Source of the DNA: Oscillospiraceae bacterium
GTDB taxonomy: Bacteria > Bacillota_A > Clostridia > Oscillospirales > Oscillospiraceae
Assembly (NCBI GenBank): GCA_015068055.1
Contig: SVLG01000012.1
Coordinates: forward strand, 1-36,758
DNA length: 36,758 nucleotides
Direction of reading: 5' to 3'
In this document: positions 31,518 through 36,758 of the stretch, one piece after another
Position numbering within the stretch: the stretch's first letter is position 1
Layout: each line of letters begins with the position of its first letter
The notes under the pieces: model-generated
Told to the model about the DNA's origin: nothing
Database searches by the model: none
What the model saw: the letters and a program-made list of their open reading frames with translations, nothing else
Program-made: the position numbers and the translations under genes

Positions 31518-32180
31518 TCAAGAAAAGCAAATCTCTTCAAGCTCATCAAATGGCAACCGAGACTTCCCAATTATTACGTCGAAATCCAACGCCCTTATCA
31601 ATGGATCAGCTCTAACTCCCTCATGATACGCAATTCCTTGCCCTTTAAGGCGAAATAGCTTTTTCATTTTCCTCTTACCCTTACTACCCGAGGGAATCGG
31701 ACACGGTTCCATTTCCAAAAACTTAAACACACTGTCACTATCAAGAAGCATCGTGTCTTCGATGTCGGCATTAGCCGCCATATCCAGTATTCGGGTAGTT
31801 TTCTTCTTGCTTAGAGTTTTTCTAAGTATTTCCCAGTCTCCCTCATGGAATTTCGAAAAGTCTTCTTTGTAATCGTCTGTGTCATAACAAAGAATCACGT
31901 TCCAATTCAGCTTTTTATTTTTTGCGTAACACTTAGACGTAAACCATGCGCCAGAATTTGTAAGCTGAGATATTGTTCCTACTACATTCATCTTTATCAA
32001 CACGCGTGAAGATTGACTTTCAAGCACAAAGTATATCTCGCCGCTTTCTATATCCACCTGTTTGGCAAGTATATATCCCTCATGCTTCTGGCACAAGTGT
32101 TCTAGAAGATTGATGTAGAAAGCCTTTTCTGTGTCCCCCTCAAAAATGAATGCCACACCTTTAGAATAAGCACTTTCCAT
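31518..32180 (-). CDS. TOPRIM-like / RloB-like partner of an AAA ATPase (putative phage defence)
   Basis: A 220-residue protein. The N-terminus has VAFIFEGDTEKAFYINLLEH, the E-G-x-T-E-x-x-F-Y start of RloB/DUF4276/TOPRIM-type proteins, and the middle has VILCYDTDDYKEDF, giving the paired Asp acids of a TOPRIM metal site. A later ILDMAANADIEDTMLLD segment also fits. These proteins are usually nucleases, or toxins of abortive-infection pairs, and are encoded beside an ABC-type AAA ATPase, as here. Its ATG starts two bases after the ATPase stop, so they are coupled. The TATCTT/TTGACA promoter ahead of the ATPase would drive both. The family assignment is by motif; the exact defence class is not decided. 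Confidence 0.65.
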   Translation of the reverse strand: MESAYSKGVAFIFEGDTEKAFYINLLEHLCQKHEGYILAKQVDIESGEIYFVLESQSSRVLIKMNVVGTISQLTNSGAWFTSKCYAKNKKLNWNVILCYDTDDYKEDFSKFHEGDWEILRKTLSKKKTTRILDMAANADIEDTMLLDSDSVFKFLEMEPCPIPSGSKGKRKMKKLFRLKGQGIAYHEGVRADPLIRALDFDVIIGKSRLPFDELEEICFS

Positions 32181-32182
32181 AC

Positions 32183-33517
32183 TTATGCCTCCAGATAGAA
32201 GGACAGGGTTTCAGCTGCATCCGAGTCACCGGACATGAGTTCAAATAGATATTCGCCTACAGACATTGCAAGATCGCGCGCGTTGTTAACAAGCATTTTC
32301 ACCTTGCCCGTCTTTACCTTTTTAAACACTGCTGTACCATCATCTGTTGGCATGCCGACATAGATATTATCAGACTTAAAATACTGCACTAAATACGGAG
32401 AGTGACTCGAAATTATTATACTTGTTTCTTCTAGCGCTTCTCCAAGAATCTCAAGCAGATTTTTCAACAACCGAGGATGAATGCTTGTTTCAAGTTCCTC
32501 TACCCCCACAAGAGAAATATTACCAGAACTTGCAATAAAGATGTTAGCAAGTAGCCAGAAAATGCGCTTCGTTCCAGTAGACATCATGGACATGTCAATG
32601 GACTGGTTCAAATCTTTATGGGTGATAAGCACTCTGTACAGTTCATCTCTTATTTTGAATGGGATTGAATCTTTCTCAGCGTCTATGTCTTCAGAAAACG
32701 CTTCATTAGGCGCTGCCGAAAAAATTTTTATACTGTGGGAGTCCTTCCTCAGCTCATATGGCAAAACAGAAACCTCATCAAACTCCGGAAACAAAGTATA
32801 GACCGCTTCAAGAAACAGGTCATATTTTTCCGGAAACTTCATTTTTAACTTATACAACGCACGAGGTACATCTCTGTCATCAAATGAAATTTCGCTATCT
32901 CCTTTGCCTCCCACATACTCAATTGGTTCTGGAAGAAATCTGTCCTTCAAATCCAAAGATGAACAGACATGATAATCTATCGCTTTTATTGCTCGTATAA
33001 CCGAATGGATATCAATATCGTCAATAGCAAGCAATACATCGATAGCAAGCTGACTGCTATCAAGGTTAATTTTTCTATAAGAGGGTGTCGACTTGTCTTT
33101 GCGATATTTTCCCTCCTTGCGTTTCAAATAAGAAGTATAACGAACACTTTCGGACGCTCTTGCCTCTATCCATTCATCTGTTATTTTTTGGCCAGAACCG
33201 TCATCTTTATACCACTGGAATTTGTATCCGTATTTAACATATCGGTATTCATTTAAACTATCATCTTCAAACTCTATCTCAAACACAAACTCAGTATTTG
33301 CAATGGCCTTGTTAATAGGAATACCGCGAACATAGCGCATCATAGAATTTCGCTGTTTAACACTACAAGATAAAAAATCTGTTCCGAAATTAATGGCCTC
33401 CAAAAGATTTGACTTGCCATAGTTATTGGGAGAAACAATGGCTGTAATTCCATTTAGAGACAACTTGGTTTCTGTAAGATTCTTAAAGCCTCCAACGGTA
33501 ACACTTTTGATTTTCAA
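32183..33517 (-). CDS. AAA family ATPase (OLD/RloA/AbiL-like) of a two-gene defence-like module
   Basis: A 444-residue SMC/ABC-type ATPase. The N-terminal TVGGFKNLTETKLSLNGI is the F-K-x-[FL] start of such proteins; Walker A is SPNNYGKSNLLEAI; a signature-like MSTGTKRIFWLLAN precedes Walker B-like LVGVEELETSIHPRLL; and the switch His is in IISSHSPYLVQYF. There is no coiled-coil of SMC length. ATPases like this occur in RloAB, AbiL, PARIS-like and Gabija-like two-component phage defences, with the partner gene just downstream. The start codon is TTG at 33517, eight bases after a perfect AGGAGG; no ATG would keep the FKN motif. Base composition is markedly lower in GC than the chromosome genes, so it was probably acquired. 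Confidence 0.82.
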   Translation of the reverse strand: MKIKSVTVGGFKNLTETKLSLNGITAIVSPNNYGKSNLLEAINFGTDFLSCSVKQRNSMMRYVRGIPINKAIANTEFVFEIEFEDDSLNEYRYVKYGYKFQWYKDDGSGQKITDEWIEARASESVRYTSYLKRKEGKYRKDKSTPSYRKINLDSSQLAIDVLLAIDDIDIHSVIRAIKAIDYHVCSSLDLKDRFLPEPIEYVGGKGDSEISFDDRDVPRALYKLKMKFPEKYDLFLEAVYTLFPEFDEVSVLPYELRKDSHSIKIFSAAPNEAFSEDIDAEKDSIPFKIRDELYRVLITHKDLNQSIDMSMMSTGTKRIFWLLANIFIASSGNISLVGVEELETSIHPRLLKNLLEILGEALEETSIIISSHSPYLVQYFKSDNIYVGMPTDDGTAVFKKVKTGKVKMLVNNARDLAMSVGEYLFELMSGDSDAAETLSFYLEA

Positions 33518-33554
33518 AGCACATACCTCCTATCACGACTTCCTATATGATTTT

Positions 33555-33583
33555 AAGATAAACTAAAATCATTATCTTGTCAA
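33555..33583 (-). promoter_or_regulatory. Promoter of the ATPase/TOPRIM module
   Basis: On the minus strand TTGACA (complement of 33578-33583), 17 bases, TATCTT (complement of 33555-33560), about 38 bases before the TTG start. Confidence 0.75.
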
Positions 33584-33754
33584 TAAAATCGGCTCGATTA
33601 TTGTTGTTTTCAGAAATGAGTTTAACTATTTTATTATATTTCTATTCAGTAGATAACTTTCGGTTTAGCTAGTATCCCCTTGAAAATTCAATACAAACTT
33701 TGCACGGATCTTATCGTTTCTGATCTAAGCAGTAGACAATTTGAATAGACACAG

Positions 33755-33797
33755 AAATCCCCGAGACCCTTCCCTTAACGGAGGGCCCGGGGATTTT
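33755..33797 (+). terminator. Terminator-like hairpin linked to direct repeat B
   Basis: AAATCCCC...CCCTT faces GAGGGCCCGGGGATTT, then TTGC and repeat B. The stretch 33584-33922 otherwise holds no gene that I can support. Confidence 0.65.
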
Positions 33798-33799
33798 GC

Positions 33800-33818
33800 T
33801 GTCAGTCACAAGATAAAC
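33800..33818 (+). repeat. Direct repeat B flanking the defence-like module
   Basis: TGTCAGTCACAAGATAAAC; one mismatch to repeat A 2489 bases away. Confidence 0.8.
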
Positions 33819-33922
33819 GACCCTTAGAAAAGCAAGAAAATAACGGGTGCTATCTTGGTTTTAAGTGCCCCCCTCGGTGCTACTTTGCTTGTTTCCCTAT
33901 AGAGGCCGCAAAACGTCACCGC

Positions 33923-34117
33923 TTACTTTTCGTTGTCCCGCTCCATGGTTTCCGCAATGGCACGGCCAATGAAGCCATTAACGCTCTCGCCCATCTTTTC
34001 GGCGTGGGCTTTTATGGTGTCCTTGCTTCCCTTCGGAAGTGCCACGGACAGTCGGTCGAGGTTAGCGGCATCCCATCTTCGGTTTCCCTCTTTGCGGGCT
34101 TCGGTATATTTCTGCAT
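33923..34117 (-). CDS. Ribbon-helix-helix (Arc-like) DNA-binding protein
   Basis: A 64-residue protein starting MQKYTEARKEGNRRWDAAN. The rest is a ribbon-helix-helix fold: a strand LDRLSVALPKGS, helix DTIKAHAEKMGES, and helix VNGFIGRAIAETMERD. Such proteins of mobile elements and antitoxins usually repress their own gene. ATG at 34117 with GGGAGG eight bases upstream is preferred to the longer frame to 34153, which overlaps the promoter -10 region. It faces the small gene at 34306 across a gap with three palindromic CACTT-AAGTG sites, so it is the likely repressor of both directions. Confidence 0.8.
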   Translation of the reverse strand: MQKYTEARKEGNRRWDAANLDRLSVALPKGSKDTIKAHAEKMGESVNGFIGRAIAETMERDNEK

Positions 34118-34137
34118 GGTCGTTCCCTCCCTATAAT

Positions 34138-34166
34138 AATATAAGCGTATCATACCACCGAGTCAA
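34138..34166 (-). promoter_or_regulatory. Promoter of the RHH gene
   Basis: On the minus strand TTGACT (complement of 34161-34166), 17 bases, TATATT (complement of 34138-34143). Operator 1 (34168-34180) abuts its -35 box. Confidence 0.75.
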
Positions 34167-34167
34167 A

Positions 34168-34247
34168 CACTTAACAAGTGAACATTTTGCACAAATCTTC
34201 ACTTAATAATTCGTACATTCTCCCGAGTTGACTTCACTTAATAAGTG
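34168..34247. promoter_or_regulatory. Three operator-like palindromes between divergent promoters
   Basis: CACTTAACAAGTG (34168-34180), CACTTAATAATTC (34200-34212, half intact) and CACTTAATAAGTG (34235-34247). The third fills the spacer between the plus-strand -35 and -10 boxes. Starts are 32 and 35 bases apart, about three helical turns, fitting cooperative binding by RHH dimers; the repressor is inferred to be the adjacent 64-residue protein. Confidence 0.72.
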
Positions 34248-34256
34248 CATTATACT
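34228..34256 (+). promoter_or_regulatory. Operator-containing promoter of the plus-strand accessory genes
   Basis: TTGACT (34228-34233), 17 bases filled by the CACTTAATAAGTG palindrome, TATACT (34251-34256). Confidence 0.82.
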
Positions 34257-34305
34257 ATACCCACAGAACACGGGGATCACCCCGAACAACTAAGGAGGAA
34301 CACAC

Positions 34306-34581
34306 ATGAGCACCAATGAACTGAGCAGCAAGATCGAGGCCCTGAGAGAGTGGGAGAACGTCATCGCAGAGGCACAGGCCGAGGCCGAAGCCATCCGTGA
34401 CTCGCTGAAGGCCGAAATGACGCAGCGTGACGTGGAGGAGTTGGAGGCAGGGCAGTATATCATCCGTTGGACTTCCGTCCTCTCTCAGCGCTTTGATACC
34501 ACCGCCTTTAAGAAGGTCATGCCCGAGGTCTATAAGGCCTACACCAAGCAGGTTACTTCCCGCCGCTTTTCCATCGCATAA
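34306..34581 (+). CDS. Small mobile-element protein, unknown function
   Basis: A 91-residue, acidic, helical protein. An N-terminal coiled-coil-like half (LSSKIEALREWENVIAEAQA, then EAEAIRDSLKAEMTQ) is followed by a compact tail (QYIIRWTSVLSQRFDTTAFK, and FSIA at the end). Proteins like this occur in phages and integrative elements of Clostridia, some with recombination- or nuclease-associated neighbours, but I cannot give a function. The ATG follows AAGGAGG. It is the first gene after the operator-controlled promoter, with the SprT-like and DUF6809-like genes after it. Confidence 0.8.
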   Translation: MSTNELSSKIEALREWENVIAEAQAEAEAIRDSLKAEMTQRDVEELEAGQYIIRWTSVLSQRFDTTAFKKVMPEVYKAYTKQVTSRRFSIA

Positions 34582-34703
34582 GAAAAGCCCCTTGCGTGAA
34601 CACCGACCAAAGCACACACGCAAGAGACTTCCACCCCAATCCCACAGGAGGGGGCAAGACCATTATACCTTGTCCTTTCCCCAATTACAAGAGAGGAGAA
34701 CCC

Positions 34704-35351
34704 ATGAAAGAACTCACAAGCTATAACCGTGTGGCCGGTTACCTCAACAAGCTCTTTGATTTGCTGAACGAGGAATTTTTTGAATCTGAACTTTCAAGAC
34801 CCACCATCACCATCCAGTCAACGCCCCGTGCCTATGGCCATTTCTCCCTGCGGGACGATGCCTGGGTATCCAAGCTCGGCGGCACTCACGAAATCAACAT
34901 TGGTGCGGGGACTCTTGCCCGTCCCATCGAAGACGTGGCCGCAACGCTGCTGCATGAGATGGTGCACTACTACAACTACGTCAGCGGCATCAAGGACACC
35001 TCCCGTGGCTACACCTATCACAACCGCCGATTTAAGGAAGCTGCCGAGGCCAGAGGCTTATTAGTCAGCCACAGCGATACCTACGGCTGGTCACATACCG
35101 AGCCGGGAGAGGCGCTTCTGGACTTCGTACTGGCCAATGGGCTGACGGATATCCTTATCAACCGCAACGAAGCTATGGGCTTTCGGATCACCGGCACGGG
35201 AACGCATAGCGGCAGCGGAGGCAGCTACACACCCAAGACCTCCAGTACCCGCAAATATCTCTGTCCCTGCTGCGGTATGAGCGTGAGAGCCACCAAGGTG
35301 GTACGGGTGCAGTGCATGGACTGTGACGAGCCCCTTGTGCTGGCTTGCTGA
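34704..35351 (+). CDS. SprT-like zinc metalloprotease
   Basis: A 215-residue protein with the SprT-like domain in the first ~140 residues (YLNKLFDLLNEEFFESELSR, a strand ITIQSTPRAYGHF, then the zinc motif LLHEMVHYYN with third ligand His in YTYHNRRFKE). A four-Cys zinc ribbon follows at the end (CPCCGMSVRATKV, CMDCDEP). The family includes proteases that cut DNA-protein crosslinks in eukaryotes (Spartan); bacterial and mobile-element versions are little studied. The start is ATG 34704 after GAGAGGAG; the longer frame upstream of it lacks a site. It shares the accessory operon with the 91-residue gene. Confidence 0.87.
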   Translation: MKELTSYNRVAGYLNKLFDLLNEEFFESELSRPTITIQSTPRAYGHFSLRDDAWVSKLGGTHEINIGAGTLARPIEDVAATLLHEMVHYYNYVSGIKDTSRGYTYHNRRFKEAAEARGLLVSHSDTYGWSHTEPGEALLDFVLANGLTDILINRNEAMGFRITGTGTHSGSGGSYTPKTSSTRKYLCPCCGMSVRATKVVRVQCMDCDEPLVLAC

Positions 35352-35365
35352 GAGGAGGGGAGAGC

Positions 35366-35659
35366 ATGTACATACTGAATGACCTATGGTACGGGAATGT
35401 ACCCTTTTCGGAACGGGGGCTGCGTTGTGGCAGCCCCGGCCATAAAGCCCTCCATGAAGCCACCGAGGCCGAGAGCAATTTGCTGAAGCTCCTGAACGAG
35501 GAGCAGAAGGAGCTTTTGAAAGTCTACGACGATGCCTATTCCAAGATGCTGGGCGTCTGCGAGTGCGAGAGCTTTTCCATTGGCTTTCGTGTGGGGGTGC
35601 GGCTCATGCTGGATGCCCTCAACGACAAAGACCCCGAACTTGTCCCGCTCCGCTACTGA
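35366..35659 (+). CDS. DUF6809-like small protein
   Basis: A 97-residue protein beginning MYILNDLWYGNVPFSERGLR and ending with ECESFSIGFRVGVRLMLDAL, the two blocks by which I recognise DUF6809-type proteins of Firmicute mobile elements. It is mainly helical, and no function is known. GAGGGGAG lies upstream of the ATG; the slightly longer frame from 35345 overlaps the preceding stop and is less likely. It follows the SprT-like gene by 14 bases and is probably in the same transcript. Confidence 0.75.
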   Translation: MYILNDLWYGNVPFSERGLRCGSPGHKALHEATEAESNLLKLLNEEQKELLKVYDDAYSKMLGVCECESFSIGFRVGVRLMLDALNDKDPELVPLRY

Positions 35660-35712
35660 GTTCGTTTAATCTACCTAATACGAACAGAAAAACACTGAGA
35701 ACACAATGAAAA

Positions 35713-35753
35713 CGGGCGGCAAGCTCTGAGATACGAACTTGACCGCCCCTTTT
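35713..35753 (+). terminator. Terminator before the recombinase gene
   Basis: GGGCGGCAAG (35714-35723) pairs with CTTGACCGCCC (35738-35748, one bulged A) and is followed by CTTTT. Confidence 0.7.
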
Positions 35754-35770
35754 AACGAACCGGAGGCCAT

Positions 35771-36334
35771 ATGAACAAGAAAACCAAGGCGCTCACCACG
35801 GAGCAGTATAAAGAGATAATCCAGACCATGCGGGATGGATTTTGCGGATGCCGACCCAATGAGCGTATAGCAACGGCCCTTGTGTTGGAGGGGAATCTGG
35901 GCTTGCGCATCAGCGACATTGTGAAGCTGCGGCCCTGTGACATCGTGAGGGACGGGGAGAGGTATCGGCTTGAAATCACCGAGCAGAAAACCGGCAAGAG
36001 CCGTGTGTTTACTGTCCCGCTCGTTATCCAGCAGTATATTGAGAACTACTGTCTGCGCCACGGCATCCAGAGGACAGAGCGCATCTTCCCGCTCACCGAG
36101 AGAGCCATACAGAAGCAGCTGGCCATCGTCTGCGACTACCTTGGCTATGAGGGCATTAGCACCCATAGTTTTCGCAAGTGGTACGCTACCGAGATTTACA
36201 AGAGCAGCGGCTACGACATAGCCCTTGTCCAGAGACTTTTGCAGCACAGCAGCGCAGCAACGACCCAGCGCTATATCGGCATGGAACCGGAACGGATCGA
36301 GAGGGCGATTGAGGGCCATGCGAGGTTGATGTGA
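35771..36334 (+). CDS. Short tyrosine recombinase/integrase
   Basis: A 187-residue protein that is nearly only the catalytic domain of the phage-integrase family. The catalytic Arg is in NLGLRISDIVKL, a Lys in TEQKTGKSR, the His-x-x-Arg in THSFRKWYATEIYK, the second His in VQRLLQHSSAATT, and the nucleophile Tyr in QRYIGME. Full integrases are about 350-400 residues with an N-terminal arm and SAM-like domain, which are missing. ATG follows CCGGAGG. Such minimal recombinases often sit in mobile elements and may act with partner proteins or resolve dimers. It lies at the right edge of the accessory region. Confidence 0.88.
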   Translation: MNKKTKALTTEQYKEIIQTMRDGFCGCRPNERIATALVLEGNLGLRISDIVKLRPCDIVRDGERYRLEITEQKTGKSRVFTVPLVIQQYIENYCLRHGIQRTERIFPLTERAIQKQLAIVCDYLGYEGISTHSFRKWYATEIYKSSGYDIALVQRLLQHSSAATTQRYIGMEPERIERAIEGHARLM

Positions 36335-36453
36335 GTTGAAGTGTAGCTTTCAATCGAAGGAACCCTCCATCGTGGCATATTTCGTTTGTTATCTATATTT
36401 TCGTATTTTATTTCATAAAGAAAGGTATCGCTTTCATTAAGAAAGTTGCGCTG

Positions 36454-36482
36454 TTGACAAGCTATTTTTATATTGCTAAAAT
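36454..36482 (+). promoter_or_regulatory. Consensus promoter of the Lrp-like gene
   Basis: TTGACA (36454-36459), 17 bases, TAAAAT (36477-36482). A CTTTC-ATTAA-GAAAG palindrome at 36431-36445 just upstream could be a regulator site, perhaps of the Lrp-like protein itself. Confidence 0.75.
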
Positions 36483-36535
36483 TTAGTTATAAGCCGGGGC
36501 AAGCATGCGGCCCCGGCAGAAAGAAGAGGTGCGAA

Positions 36536-36758
36536 ATGAAGCTCAACGGTCTGGACGAAACAGACAACAAGATCGTCAGCCTCCTGATGAAGAACGCCCG
36601 AATGTCCTACTCGGATATAGGCGAAGAAGTAGGTTTGACCCGTGTCGCCGTAAAAAATCGGGTTCGTTCATTGGAGGAAAAAGGCGTAATTAAGGGCTAT
36701 CACGCCCAGATTGACCCCCTCGTCCTGCCGGAAATGCAGACTTTCGTTGTCTTCGTAC
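36536..36758 (+). CDS. Lrp/AsnC-family transcriptional regulator, N-terminal part (runs off window)
   Basis: ATG at 36536 after AGAGG opens a frame that reaches the window end. The first 60 residues form the AsnC-type HTH (LDETDNKIVSLLMKNARMSY, SDIGEEVGLTRVAVKNRVRS, LEEKGVIKGYHAQID). These regulators sense amino acids or other small molecules through a C-terminal RAM domain, which would begin about where the sequence stops (QTFVVFV). The effector is unknown. A consensus promoter and a palindrome stand upstream. Confidence 0.9.
   Translation, partial: MKLNGLDETDNKIVSLLMKNARMSYSDIGEEVGLTRVAVKNRVRSLEEKGVIKGYHAQIDPLVLPEMQTFVVFV

Noticed and set aside
34596..34703. Longer N-terminus for the SprT-like protein starting with GTG
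   Set aside because: No ribosome-binding site, non-family sequence, and a clear site precedes the ATG at 34704.
35675..36319. 214-codon minus-strand frame opposite the recombinase
   Set aside because: Antisense shadow of a gene with all catalytic residues.

Overview
This window looks like a piece of chromosome from a GC-rich, low-oxygen gut Firmicute, probably a Clostridia/Oscillospiraceae member. That is an inference from GC-rich codon use, a gdpP-rplI-dnaB followed by tilS-hpt-ftsH gene order, ECF transporters, dockerin/cohesin modules and sigma-A type promoters. No rRNA, tRNA or CRISPR array was seen.

Layout. 1-1.1 kb: the end of an RluA-type pseudouridine synthase and a small XRE regulator. 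1.1-4.7 kb (minus strand): a MoxR ATPase / DUF58 / DUF4129-like membrane protein operon. 4.7-8.0 kb: a glycerol-3-phosphate-dehydrogenase-like redox operon (two flavoproteins and a DUF1667 protein) with an extra 52-residue Cys-rich gene that mirrors the DUF1667 N-terminus. 8.0-10.6 kb: a LysR regulator divergent from a PutP-type sodium/solute symporter. 10.6-18.4 kb: housekeeping genes gdpP, rplI, dnaB, tilS, hpt and ftsH. 18.4-20.05 kb: an unrecognised gene with a long leader and a poorly coding stretch.

20.06-31.0 kb is the most striking part. A near-consensus promoter reads into two consecutive cobalamin-riboswitch-like aptamers, each followed by its own intrinsic terminator. They control a small HNH-repeat protein, a large secreted protein with transcobalamin-like parts (a DUF4430-like beta domain and an alpha/alpha-barrel region) ending in a dockerin, a secreted CHAP amidase ending in the same dockerin module, a membrane-anchored cohesin, a DUF4430 lipoprotein, an EcfT subunit, and one polypeptide fusing two EcfA ATPases to an ECF S component. 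Read together, this is a vitamin B12 capture-and-import system. Dockerin-tagged, intrinsic-factor-like binders would be docked on a membrane cohesin and pass corrinoid to a lipoprotein and an ECF transporter. Cohesin-dockerin pairing is normally associated with cellulosomes, so using it for vitamin scavenging would be unusual.

31.0-36.4 kb is accessory DNA. It holds a truncated reading frame behind a good promoter, an integrase-tail-like remnant, and a two-gene AAA ATPase + TOPRIM-like module resembling phage-defence pairs, bracketed by terminator-linked 19-bp direct repeats. After that come an RHH repressor facing a divergent promoter with three palindromic operators, small mobile-element genes, a SprT-like protease and a short tyrosine recombinase. 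The window ends inside an Lrp/AsnC regulator with a consensus promoter.
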